64,000 nucleotides of DNA from Psettodes erumei. Taxonomy: Eukaryota; Chordata; Actinopteri; Pleuronectiformes; Psettodidae. The notes under the pieces were generated by a model. It did not search any database. It worked only from the letters and a program-made list of their open reading frames with translations, and had not been told where the DNA came from. A program made the position numbers and the translations under genes. The stretch is taken from the NCBI GenBank assembly GCA_016785225.1, contig JAFBJZ010000831.1, positions 4,598,001 through 4,662,000 on the forward strand. The letters are read 5' to 3'. Shown here one piece after another: positions 1-11,440 of this stretch (its first letter is position 1; every line of letters starts with the position of its first letter).

Positions 1-3000
1 TTTTAAACACGGTTCATACTTTGCAGCTATTATTTCTGCTTTATTGCTGTAACTCCGATTATTGCTGCTTTTAAGACTGAAAAAAGATTAACAATGGCAT
101 GTGTCTCAAGCAATAGCAATTTATTTTTTACTTCCCATTTTGGTATTGTAGTAAATGTCAGCTGTTGGCCTCGCTCAACTTTAACCTTTGTATTTACTCT
201 TTTTGTGAGCAATTCACTAAACCAGTTTGTCTCCATGGGAGCAACAAATAACCTGCAAACACACTTTTTTTTCGAAAGGTTTGTTATCTGTTTTGATGAT
301 AAAGTACTTTTCAAGGCAATTTTCCCCGATGAGGCCACTGCAAGAAGCAGAGCACCTTTCAAAGAGGCCACACAGAAAGACCATTGGAGTGTTGTGTTGA
401 TGCTTTTTTAGATAGGCACGGCATAGCCAAAGCAAAACCTTGTGTTGTCAGAGCCTCTGTCGCACCTTTACACCTCTCTCATCTTGACCTATTGTTGCAT
501 GGTCCTTCGCTGACATGCCGTTATCCCTGCATGAATCCACACACACAATAAGGCTTGAGGGATTGTTTTCTCTGCGATGAGATAGGCCCGTAGACCAAGA
601 CAAAGGCTTCAAACTATCCAAATTACCTCTTCTTGGTGTTCCTCAAAAAGTATTATAGCTATCTGGGAGTATCATCTTAAATGCTTTTGCCCTACATGTC
701 AAAGCAAAACATCTTATTGTGCAAAATTATCATCATGAACAGCAGGGTGCTGATTTTTTTTCTCCTCTTGTTTTTTTTGCCAGGTTGTAATTTTGTGTTG
801 GCACATCCACTACATATCCAAGAATGTTACAGAAATGTTTGATCTCCCTATGAACATTGACTCTGTGCACACAAGATGCTTATTAGAGCTAGAGGTGGAA
901 TTTTTCTTCCATCTGATTTATATCAGGTGCAAGGCTGTGGATGGGTAATTTGGCTGATACAAGCATTTTTATTACAGAGCTGTGGTTGTGGTAGAAATGA
1001 TAGGCCTGCCCTGCAGAATTTGTGGACTGGAGTTCACCCACTTGCTTTTGTCTACAGCTGATTCTCCTGGAATGTTTGTTTAGACTCATCCCCTGTATGG
1101 GAGCTTCACCTGGAATTCGTAGCAGCGTCCAAGATGGAGACAAGGCGAGAGATGTACCTAGTGAGGGATAACAGACAGAGCAAGATTAACTATCCTACAT
1201 AGCATCCTTTAGCCGCTGCAGACATCTCTCACATGATCTGAACACAAGCACACTCAGTAAAGCAGTAGATAGAGAACATTGGAGTAGGAAAGCCCTTGCA
1301 GTAAGCAAAAATCTCGACTTCGTCTTTAAAAAGTTTTGTGATCCTGTTATCCAGTACCCTTGATCATAAAATAAAGGATGATAAGTAAGTGTAAAGTCCT
1401 GCACTGACTGCATGTAGGAGCAGCCTGATTTCTTATCATCTGGTTGCATGAACCAATTTTAAATTTGTACAAGAGGATAAAACAGTAGCTATTCAATGGC
1501 AGCAGACAGTTTCCAGTCAGTGCTTGCTTAAAAAAATACAAAATGAATATAATTAGAGAAGTTGTAGACAAGAATTTATACAGCTCTTAAGATGATGTCA
1601 ATTATAACATTATGCACTTAAGGTGATTGGGGAAGTAACAAAAGTAGAAATTTGATAGGCCTAAGATTATTTTAATTGAACGGCTTGGTTGTTTGCACCA
1701 ATATCCATAGGGATTCCCTCACATTTTCACATGGCAGTGTGCTTAGGATTTGTAATTGAGCAGTTACCTGTTTATTTTTTGTCTTTCTCAAAACGAAGAA
1801 TATAGCAGTATGTGTTTTCTCTGTATGGAGATTGACATCTTGATATGTAAAGAGGAATAAAACTTCAAAAGATCCCTCCAGTTTGGTTTTGATTTCTATA
1901 ATAAATTGGCTGGTGGGAAGCTTGGGCTGAAGTGTGTGTGTGTGTGTGTGTCTCTGTGTGTGTGTGTGTGTGTGTGTGTGTCTGTCTGTTCATGATGGAT
2001 TAGTGCTGAACCCTCAAACATACAAGTATTATTTAACCTTAACCAGATGATATCAGCTGAGAGAAGTTATGTTCTATATCATGACCGCAGACGTTGGCGC
2101 TGTCACATTCCTTCATTGGCTGGAATAGCAGCAGTGCTCCTGTCTAAGTCTGACAATCGGCTGTTGTTTTCCCAGTCTCTTTTCACATGCTAGGCCTGTT
2201 GGCTTGGAGCTGCTGAGGCATTAGAATGAAATTATGCGAATATTTGTTGTACTCACCGCCTATACAGCCTGAATGTCGAAATTTGGCCCTTATAATGGAG
2301 AGGCCACCTCCAGGAGCCATCGCCAGATATGTTTGTTTGTATTTCTGCTTCAGTGGACCTATAAACTCAATTTTGAAAACTGTTGTTACAAACCTACAGG
2401 CATTAGCAGCAACATGAAACTGAATCCAAAAACCTATCAAACATTTCAGGGCAATCGCCCTCTGTTATTTTTCCTCCAACGTTCCTCTTGAAACCATGTG
2501 CTTTTTGCAACTTTGAGTCATCCATGAAGGAAATTATAAAATTGCTAGGCTGCAGATCAGAGACACGCTGGAAGCCTATTGGTCATGGGTTGTCATGGAA
2601 TCAGCCTCTGCAGGGGTCTCTTCTACCATGTCAAAGTTAACAACGATGGAGTGTTTGGCAAGAGTGCAAGGAACAAACTGAGGGACTGCTCTCTCGAAGG
2701 AAATCCGGCAAAAAAAAAATCCCTTTTATAAACAGAGATTCAACAAACTATGCTTTGTAACCATGACAAAGAAATACACATAATAAAGTTTCCTAAGACA
2801 GGATGTGCTGTTATGCAAGCTTTTTCTTTCAAACATTATTTCATCTGAAATATCAGGTGACCTGTCCTTGAGGATTCTCAGCCTGTGCAAAATTGATGCA
2901 ACATGTAATACTTTTTCAGGTTCTTTAAGGACTCATTCCAAAGGACCAGTTGGAAGGTCCCATCTTAAATCTGCCATGATTCCACATGTCTGTTGTGCCG

Positions 3001-4985
3001 ATGAAGACACTGCATGGAAAATCCCCTGTTAAAGTACGGCTGTCCTCGATGTTTATTCCTTTAATGGCACTTTTACTTTCCCTGTAAGGTCACATGACCT
3101 CTCCACAGAAACAAAAGACCACCAAAAAAAATATCATGTAATCAGTCCTCGCTATCTCCGGAGGCAGTTGCACCAGCTCTGTCAGTTCAAACACAACAGT
3201 ATAACATAGATGTTGCAGCTCCCAAGCCCTGCATACCCCCTACATAGTCCTTATGTAAAGTTTAATCAATACTATATATTAACACCCAGTAACCGCCTGG
3301 TGTAATGGTTGAGTAGCTAACATTTGGCATGAAGAATAAAAGAAGTAATGGATTATGGTCACACATGCACACATATCTGACATGAGACTTGATTTGAATG
3401 AAAATTCAAGTTTCCCCTCCATGACACAATCTTTAAAAAAGTCAGATTAAGAGTCAGTCAAATGTTACAAGACTTTCTCTGAGCATCTCTGAGTGCTGGC
3501 CCCAGACACCCCGCGACTGTGAGGTGCTAAATCTCACTGAGGTTTGGAAAGTATTCTGCCTCCATTGAAAAAGAGTGCAGCCTGATTCCTCAGCAAATTT
3601 GAGAAATTGATTTGGTGTGTTGCAGACAGCCACAGACCATGCAGAGCCAATCCACAAATTGCATGTGCTGTATGAAAAAAAAAGTGTGTGAAAAACCATG
3701 TGAGGTGCACAGATGGAGGAGAAAAATAAGCAGGACTTGTGCATTCCGGATACTGCAAATTTGATGGTTAATGAGACATTTGAAAAACAACTTAACACCA
3801 TTTAGAATCCTGTGATGGTGTTCAGCAAAACCACAACCAAAGTTTTATACTCATTTTCCACATGGGGTTACTTTTAAAGGCCATTACTTTAAACTACATG
3901 ATATTCAAAGTCATAATATCTTTTTGATTTTCAAGTGTAATTAGCCATATTGCTTTTTTTTTTCGATAAATCAGGAACTGATTGGAAGATTGTGGGTAAA
4001 AGTAACTCACTGCTTTGTATGCTTTAAGTTTCAGAAAAAAGGACTGAGGTCAGAGAGTACTATGTCAGCACAAGAATGCTAATAGGTCATAATCATCTCT
4101 GTATTTTCAGACAAATCTGATAAAAATGGCCACTGATGGCTGACCTCTGATTTCTGATTCGGTGTGTGCTTTCCCCAGACTCGGCAGCCCGTGACAACCA
4201 GAGAACTGTAATAAGAATGATCTGACATGAGTATAAATACTTTCCATGGGTAATTGACCCTTTTCCTGGACACACAAACTCCAAGATCAAAAGGGGTATA
4301 TCCTCTAGACTCCAAGAGCCAGTGATTAAACACATTTCTGAAGTATTTCCCCTTCCATTTCCAGAGCAGATCTGGCAAAGACATATGAGATGTGTTTCAT
4401 TAAGTCATATCATGAAATACACTTGTGGGAGAATACAGTATGCTTATGTATGTCTATGTATATCACATACATTTTTAGTCGGTGAGGGGAAGTGACATGG
4501 CGTGTTGCCAGTTGAGTCTGAGTGTTTCTCAAGAAAAGACAAATGACATTGTTCCAGGAGCAGATACCAGCTTTGCTGCCAAATCCCTACCGGCTGGACT
4601 GAAATTTCAGCCATGTAAAGAGAGCAGGAGTGGAGCAGGGCCTGACAAAAGATGACATTGGCTTGTAAGTTTTGGGCGATGACGCTCAGGGGATTCCATT
4701 ATGTGGCTGTCACACAGCATTAGGCAAGACAGCAAACACTTTCATGTGTGGATTACCATTCACCCATAGGAGATAACAGATATTTGCCTTAGCTAATCCA
4801 TTCCTCTATTGATTTTTTTCCCCCCTGTAATAACTTCTTGCAAGCAAGCAAATTTTAATAAGTGCAAGAATGCTGACGTGTAAGAAGCTTGAACAAAGGG
4901 TTGTGTTTGACACAGATAAGCTTCGTAATGTAGTTTTCCATACAAAACAGGAGATACAAAGATAATTCTTGACAACATATAGACA
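1..4985. other. Gene-free flank, left edge
   Basis: No open frame here has a recognisable domain, and all are short and overlap on both strands as expected by chance. The sequence is AT-rich and CpG-poor. The only clear structure is the TG microsatellite near 1.93 kb, listed separately. Around 3.30 kb a short stretch resembling a tRNA A box was seen without a matching B box, so it is not called. Confidence 0.7.
1932..1988. repeat. (TG)n microsatellite
   Basis: A TG dinucleotide tract interrupted once by TCTC and ending in TCTGTCTG. It is a typical compound fish microsatellite with no associated gene. Confidence 0.95.
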
Positions 4986-5023
4986 TATTTATGTTTTGTT
5001 TTGTTTTTTGTTTATTTTTTTTT
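4986..5023 (-). other. T-rich tract, possible decayed poly(A) on the minus strand
   Basis: The plus strand shows successive runs of T broken by single G or A bases, which read as an A-rich tract on the minus strand. It lies about 65 bases beyond the twin polyadenylation signals of the CD2-like gene. It could be the remnant of the poly(A) tail of a retrocopy, but the distance from the signals is longer than the usual 10-30 bases and no flanking target-site duplication was recognised, so a chance T-rich tract is equally possible. Confidence 0.3.
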
Positions 5024-5088
5024 ACCTTTGCTGCGCAGGTATAGTTCAGATACCAAATACATAGAAAGTTGAAGGATATATGGTATTC

Positions 5089-5102
5089 TTTATTTCTTTA
5101 TT
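5089..5102 (-). promoter_or_regulatory. Twin AATAAA polyadenylation signals for the CD2-like gene
   Basis: TTTATT occurs at 5089-5094 and again at 5097-5102 on the plus strand, giving two AATAAA hexamers on the minus strand, about 1 kb downstream of the stop codon of the CD2-like reading frame. Within the kilobase after that stop I saw no better candidate by eye. The assignment to this gene is inferred from position and strand. Confidence 0.5.
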
Positions 5103-6094
5103 GTCAAATTCCATAAAAAGAGCAAAACCAAGAAGCAAATGAAACTCCTAACACACTATAAGTTATTTTGAAACTCTTATAAACATATAAATGAGCCCCG
5201 GTGTTGTGCTCTGTGACAGCTTCCCTCATTACAATAAACACAGTCAATCCCATGCATTCACAGTCTCGCAGTCGGAAACAGTCGCTAAAGCAAGCCAAAG
5301 TATAGTTGCTAATAATAGTCCCCCAATACATACACAATTTACTCTTGTTTGAGAGAGGTTTGCTAAAAACTACACTTCCATGCTGTTTTACAGAAGTTTA
5401 TGTCTGTGACCTGTTCTTTAAAAAGATTTATGTCTTCAGTTGGAACCAGTGCAGCTTGGGGCTAACTGCCACAGACAGGGTTAAGGAAGTAAGACAGAAT
5501 AATGCCCTGTTGGTTTTGGGATTTGTTGACTGTAAGAAAAAAATACAGAACTTATCCTTTAATCTACTCAACCAACTATTTTACAGAAAAAAATCTTTGC
5601 TTCATTTCTAACACAGGAACACATCAGCTCTATAGTTATAGAATTAATCATAAAACAGGTAAGACCATCACTAACATTAACACATTTGAATCTCATCTGA
5701 AATTCATCCAGTACAGTTTATGGTAGATTAACATATTCCAGAGATCAGACTGCACCACCATTTCACTGCTGGTCAATCCATAACCCTGACCACAGTAAAC
5801 TTAAATTTTAAAGCCTATAAGCTGTGATATCAGGTTTAAAGTTGCAAAGAAAATTAAAAACACTAAATTGACCTCAACACACTGGGATTTTGTCCAGTGA
5901 TCCCAGACACAGACACATCGTTCTATTGTCAGTATACTGTTCATACCCGGTTGTTACAGTGATACAGAACATTTAGTCAATATTTTGGACTTAGTTGTTT
6001 TCTTCCATTGAGTTGTCTTATGTTATCAAGCCAGAAATGTCTTTTTTCTCTTAGTCTCTGACAGTTTCTGTGATGGCAAGAGAGGGAGCCACAT
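5103..6094 (-). other. Putative 3' UTR of the CD2-like gene
   Basis: This AT-rich, non-coding stretch lies between the stop codon of the CD2-like frame and the twin AATAAA signals. Its extent is inferred only from those signals. No repeat or second reading frame with recognisable content was found in it. Confidence 0.45.
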
Positions 6095-7111
6095 TCAGTT
6101 GTTTGACATCTGGGGGCCTTTCTTCCTTGGCTTTGGCACAGGTGAAGGTTCTTGTCCCTCAGCAACTGTGGATAGCTGTGTTGGTGTGTTTCCAGTCTGA
6201 GCTTCAGGCTGAGAAACATTCTGGTAACCAGCTCTAAGCAAAGGCTTGGGGCTCGGGGGAGGTGTGTCTTCAGTTGGGTGCATGGTTTCATAATCTGGGC
6301 TGATGGTGTCAGGCTCTCGTTTGTTTATAGAAAGCATTCTGAGTTCCCCTTTCCTATGGAGTCTCATTTTGTTGCGTCTGTGGCAGCAAAATAATGCGAT
6401 GATGATGATGAGCAAAAGCAGGATCAGACCTACTCCTCCTGCCACCACTGCTGTGACAGTTTTGGATGAAAAACACAGCAGAGGTGTTGGTGAAGGTGAC
6501 GGAGGTTTACAGGATGGACGAACAGTGTCACTCCTCTCCTTGCTGACCTTGTTTGCCACACTACATGTGAAGCTCCTCTCACCTTTCAGTTGTGCCAATG
6601 AAATGCTCAATGTTTGTTTTGTTTCACTTGTTAATATCTTATCATCGAGCGTCCATGAAAAGACCAGACCCTGAAGCTTGGCTATTTTGCAGTTTAGATT
6701 AACGGCACTAGACTTGAAGTCACAAGCATAAGTGAGTTGAGGTTTTGATACCTTGTCCATCATACAGAGACGGCCACTCCAGGTTTTAACCAAAGTACTG
6801 TTTGGAAACAGAACATTTACATGGTAAATCCCCTCACTTGAGAATTGTAGGTTCTTCAACAAAAGAGATCCCATTGCAGAAATGTCCTCTGTCTTTCCAA
6901 CAGACACTTTGCCTTGCTCTCTGTAAAAAATGATAGTGTTATTGTGAGTCCATCTCACCACATGTGTGTTTGCCAGACTGTCATAGACAAAAGGTAGAGT
7001 CAAACTTTGTCCAACTGCAGAGTAGAGGTCACAGGGGTCCTTGTTCGCTGCTGACAGGTTGATGGATCTCGACAAAATGATGATGCCAAGCATGGCAGCA
7101 AAACACTCCAT
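6095..7111 (-). CDS. CD2-like immunoglobulin-superfamily receptor, intronless coding region
   Basis: Complete 338-residue type I membrane protein. The ATG at 7111 has a strong context (A at -3, G at +4). Residues 1-22 or so are a signal peptide. Residues 27-118 form a V-like domain with W54 and the F-strand stretch EGIYHVNV but no B/F-strand cysteine pair, as in domain 1 of mammalian CD2. Residues 119-201 form a C2 domain starting VSKP, with cysteines 130, 141, 183 and 201 in the CD2/CD48 four-cysteine pattern and the CD2-like stretch ANKVSKERS after C183. A proline-rich stalk leads to a membrane span at about 219-241, followed by C242 and C243, which could be palmitoylated. N-glycosylation sequons lie at N57 and N104. 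The 95-residue tail carries YETM (Y274), a PPPSPKP stretch, YQNV (Y296) and PVPKPR (324-329), which fits the PxPxPR motif bound by CIN85/CD2AP SH3 domains. Expected role: adhesion and co-stimulation on lymphocytes. The frame is unbroken, yet signal, Ig, membrane and tail segments lie in one exon, which is unusual for this family and suggests a retrocopy. A SLAM-family name is the main alternative, but no TxYxx(V/I) switch motif is present. Confidence 0.88.
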   Translation of the reverse strand: MECFAAMLGIIILSRSINLSAANKDPCDLYSAVGQSLTLPFVYDSLANTHVVRWTHNNTIIFYREQGKVSVGKTEDISAMGSLLLKNLQFSSEGIYHVNVLFPNSTLVKTWSGRLCMMDKVSKPQLTYACDFKSSAVNLNCKIAKLQGLVFSWTLDDKILTSETKQTLSISLAQLKGERSFTCSVANKVSKERSDTVRPSCKPPSPSPTPLLCFSSKTVTAVVAGGVGLILLLLIIIIALFCCHRRNKMRLHRKGELRMLSINKREPDTISPDYETMHPTEDTPPPSPKPLLRAGYQNVSQPEAQTGNTPTQLSTVAEGQEPSPVPKPRKKGPQMSNN

Positions 7112-7589
7112 GATAAACTTTATGAGATCAAGTTATCCTTTCAGAAGTTTGTTGAAAAAAAATACTAACTAGCCACTTGAGAGTTTAATTATCCTTAGTG
7201 TAGTCTATTCAAGCTGTGGTCAAGTAGTCCTGTCGAGGAGTCTGTACATTTGCAGCCCAGAATGTAAATGACGCATAAATGACAAACTTCAAGCCCTATA
7301 AGAGAAGCAAATCCTACGGAGGAAGCAAACTCTATTAGGCAAGAGTCTACTTTCAGTTCTCAGAATGTGACAATGTTTTGTCAAAGTCATGCGGAAACTA
7401 ACATTTTCCACTCTGGTGGCTAACCCACAGGAATATATATTTAGAAATATGTGGCTTATGCAATTCACTTCAACAATTCCAAGCATTGTAGGCAAGGCAT
7501 TGCATTGCAAGGCAACACAATTGTGGTCAAAATATTGCCAAACAAACCACTAAAAACTAAAAATTCTGAACATAAAAATCATTTACAGC
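7112..7589 (-). promoter_or_regulatory. Presumed 5' flank and promoter of the CD2-like gene
   Basis: This is the only unique sequence between the CD2-like start codon and the repeat that begins at about 7590. It is AT-rich with no CpG island. A TATATATT-like stretch lies near 7434-7441 on the minus strand, but I cannot tell whether it is used. A T-rich stretch just upstream of the ATG on the minus strand could be the pyrimidine tract of a 5' UTR intron acceptor, but it is weak. Confidence 0.3.
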
Positions 7590-7790
7590 ACTAAAAGTAA
7601 AAGAACTCATAATGTGGAATGGCCAATAAATGATTTTCAGAATCATTTACACAATATTAGATTATTATAACAATTGATATATTAACATACCTAATGTAAC
7701 CTACCCTAATGTTGTAGCAGCTGGTAAATGTGAGGGTCAATTGCTGTATATATTGCTGGGTATCTTGTGAATTTCACTCCAGGGAGTGTG
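7590..7790 (+). mobile_element. Decayed dispersed fish repeat (fragment)
   Basis: The stretch containing AAAAGAACTCATAATG, GGAATGGCC, a run of TTAT repeats, AATGTTGTAGCAGCTGG and TATTGCTGGGTA follows, in order, a repeat I remember as very common in spiny-rayed fish genomes. It lacks coding capacity. I judge it a non-autonomous element remnant of the same family as the fragment near 33.1 kb, which corresponds to another part of the consensus. The identification is from memory and was not checked against a repeat library. Confidence 0.6.
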
Positions 7791-10700
7791 AGACAAGGCA
7801 GTGGCAGGCACATGTCACTCAAAACTCCTGGCAGACCTATCCACCACAGTATCCATTTTTGACTGTATTTACTCGCCCATTTAATGATGGCTAGCAACTG
7901 AAACCCAAAACAGCAATTGACTGTCATGGTGCTGCATTTTGAATATGAATCAAAAGACAGGTTGCTATGAAAATGTCACCAATATTTCCATGGAGAATTT
8001 CTTCCAGCAGACAAGATCAAACAAGCTGAGTGGGTAATACCTGCCCAGTTTGAAATTGAGCCAATGTGAGTGAGAGGCTGGTGAAGTATGTTGAAACACA
8101 GATAAAACAGACATTTTTCTCAGTAGCTGGTAATTGTAACTTGGGCTGAACGGGAACAAAGAAATTGCCGATTCAGGTTGTAACTGGCTCGATCTGTGTT
8201 CTGCAAACAGAACTCAGCCAGCAATACACAGTGCAATATTTCTGCAACTTAATATACAAAGTACAGCATATTACTTTACTGAAATAATATGGAAGATTTA
8301 TTATCATTCAGATATTTCCCCGTTGGCTTTCCATTATTTATCCTGGTTATTGGTTTTTGTCTGTCAAAGAATACAAATGACTTTTATTTGTCCACTCTAA
8401 ATTGGTTTAGTCACGGCTGCCTATTCTGATAATGCAATTAAATAAATGAGAGGCCACTGCCTCATGTGAATATTCCCCTGTTGCAAATGCTTTTGTTTTG
8501 GTGGCATCACTTGTAGACTTTCTAATTAGAGATGAGCTATACTGTCAATTAAATTAAAATAATTTCTTCAAAGAAGAGCTGTTTCAATGGAAGCTCACAC
8601 ACTGCAGTGTTTTACTTTAAACAAACAGTGACAGGCTCCAGCCAAGCCCAATCATACAAACCCACTTGCACATAGCTTTAGCTAATTTTAGTTCCCTTAG
8701 GTATTTCATTTGGTGGATCTGAAACTGAGTTGGCATTTTTTTCATGTTATTAAATAAACAATTTGCTTTTGAATGTACCCCAAACATCATAATCAAGTAA
8801 TCTTTCTGTAAATCCCCAACAGCCTTTCCAGTAAACCAGTACATTGTTCGGTTAACATCATTCCATAATTCATGCCATTTACAACCCTCCAAGGTACTAC
8901 TGTAACTTTGTTGGCTCAAGCTGCACAAGAATGAGTTCATTTTGCACCCCACAACTGTAATTTCGTGCAATTAGCAGTGATTCACAATCTTTCTGTAACT
9001 CTCAACACCTTCAAAGATACTCACAGCAAGAAGAACACCTGTTTCTTTTAGTTTCACCGTCATTACACTTTTTCCTACCCCGAGGAAATAGATTGATGTG
9101 AAATGTTAGCTATTTGGAGGGGGGTGTCCTGAGAGCTGCATGCAGTGAATTCCTAGTTACAAATGTTGTAAAGATTATATCTTCAAGAATTTCCCTGCCA
9201 GCTCAAATAGGAACATGTGTGCACTGTGCGTGCTGAGTTGAAAGCAGCAGGTTCACAGATAGGAGTTTAAAAAGAGGTGAGCAGACATATGGCATGCTTG
9301 TGTTTTATATCATAGCTGACATGAGCTAAAAAAAAAAGGTGCCTATTCCCCAAATTCACACCTTTTTGCTCAATATTTGTGATACCAGTAACATCTTGTA
9401 CTACCTGGCAACAAACTTACACAGAAATGAGACAGAGGATGTCAGCTTTAAGAGTTTCACAACCAAGCATTTTACATTCCCAGCTTCAGCACCCACCACA
9501 GTTGTGTCAGCATCACCGGCAAGATGAATGCGTTTGGAAGGCAATTATCTGATTTTTATTTTTCATAGTATAGGGTTATATAGGTCTTACATAAGGACCC
9601 ATCTGGTTCCTGTTAATTGTTTACCTGTGAAACAGCACCAACTTTCACTGATAAATCACTACCAGTTATGAAGAAAATTGCTGTGTGGTAGACAGAAATG
9701 TACACAGACATTTCATACTCTGTGGCTTTAGAAATTGAATATACCCGTTGTTTACCCTGTTCGACATACAGTGCAGTATATAAGTATTACAACAGTTTGT
9801 TTTTGCCTTTGTGATTTCACTGTATTAATGATTTAACTCGAGAACTTAATTGTAAGAATATGAGGCCAAAGATCTTACTTTCATCTTTAATTTAGGAGAT
9901 TACATTCACATCTTATAATTTGATATAAGAATTATATCCATTTTCATGTAATATACCCCACTCCCTTCCCACCAAATGTTAAAAGATCCGACACCAATCT
10001 CCCAACATCTGCACCACCCTTAAAGTTAGAAGTCAGCAATTTAGCCTCATAGCAAGTGTTTCGTTTCATATTCAATGTGCTGGAGTAGAGCTAAAACACT
10101 GAAACTGATGTTTACATAAACTGGTGTTTACACCTCATAGCTACATTTTAAGAAGTCTATTTTAAACAATCATTGACAAGTCATATTATGCCCTTCATTG
10201 TTTCTCTTGACAGAAAAGTAAATACTTTTCCAGAAGCAAGCCACATCTATGATCATTTTCATCTGGAGAGTGCTGGAAGAATACAACCATTCACTTCTGC
10301 TCTTGTCATTCACTGTTTCCTGTCTTTGTCTTATCTGCCAGTGTTTTCTCACATATATGAATGTCAGAGTTGCAGAAGAGGAACTGAGCCACAGTTAAGC
10401 CAAGCTGGTGTCTGATGACACAATGTTGTCAAATCAAGTGCAACCATTTTATCGTCTCCTTTGATCCCCTTTTGTAGTATGCCCACTTAATTGGCTACAA
10501 AGTAATGCCTGAATAGATCGGGCATGGGTTAATTGGGCTCAGTTCCTGGTCCTCCAAGCTTTGAGGCAGGGAGCCCATCTGCCTATAGCTGATGTTTAAT
10601 GCAGGGGCCCAGATGGAGGCGTAACAGCCTGGCTTGACTCACATTTTAACCAGACCTGGCTGAGGCGCTAGATGGCCTCGGGGAGAAGGGGGGCTGTAGG

Positions 10701-11264
10701 TGGCCCCTCCTACTCTCCAAAGTCAATGTAATCTTGGGGACAGGGATGTCACTCCTGGCCAAGTGCTGATACTTTGCACTGTAGGAACAGAGGCTTTCTA
10801 TGGGCATAGTCACAACAAACATTTCTAATGGACTGAAATTAATAACAATAGAAATACTGTGATCGGTAGCTATAGAGATTCCGTGCAATGTTGATGAACT
10901 TTGACGTTCAAATTTGTGTTGCTAACCCTCTTAGTAGTGCTGACATCTGGGGGATCTGGGAACCATAGGGTTGGAAAAACAGAAGCCATACATCATGTGT
11001 TACACCATCCAATTTAAACCCTTCTCTGCAGGAAACAAACCACATACTTTTGTTACTGGGTCATACTGTCTAGTTACCAACCAAGCTAGCTTTGGCTAAT
11101 GTGTGCGTTAGTGTGGCTGGCTCGTGCCATCATGTTAGCAGCTGGGCAACTTGGTAGCATATTACATGTCCTTCTTTCATTCATAAGCCAATGGCTTCAT
11201 GAGTATGCCCCACAAGTAGTCACTATACCAAGCTTTCAGCTACTACCTCGGAAAAAGAACCATA
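7791..11264. other. Gene-free stretch
   Basis: No reading frame with recognisable domains and no splice-bounded coding exon was seen on either strand. The unusually GC-rich part at about 10.5-10.7 kb, which contains repeated AATTGG-type words, could be a conserved non-coding element, but that needs a cross-species alignment. Confidence 0.55.
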
Positions 11265-11440
11265 AGGTGTGGTGCAAGTAGAGCAGGTTGCCCATTGTTT
11301 ACAAGGCCAGTGGTTTGATCCTCAACTCAAACCTCAACATCTACTCTATAAGTATCATTGAGCAACTGCAACTCATGGTCTTAAGGTACTGCTCAGATGT
11401 GTTCATAAAGAGCAGATCACTGTAATTCAATAAAGGTAAA
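11265..11440 (+). mobile_element. SINE-like tRNA-derived repeat, degraded
   Basis: GTGGTGCAAGTAGAGCAGG resembles an RNA polymerase III A box, and GGTTTGATCC about 30 bases on resembles a B box. The downstream part (TATCATTGAGCAACTGCAA, CTGCTCAGATG) matches the body of a tRNA-derived repeat that I remember as frequent in fish. There is no coding capacity. Divergence from the remembered consensus suggests an old insertion. Confidence 0.5.

Noticed and set aside
3298..3345. CCTGGTGTAATGGTTGAG resembles a tRNA A box
   Set aside because: No matching T-arm sequence lies within the next 80 bases.
6303..6674. 123-codon plus-strand frame opposite the CD2-like gene
   Set aside because: It is the antisense shadow of the CD2-like coding sequence and has no domain of its own.
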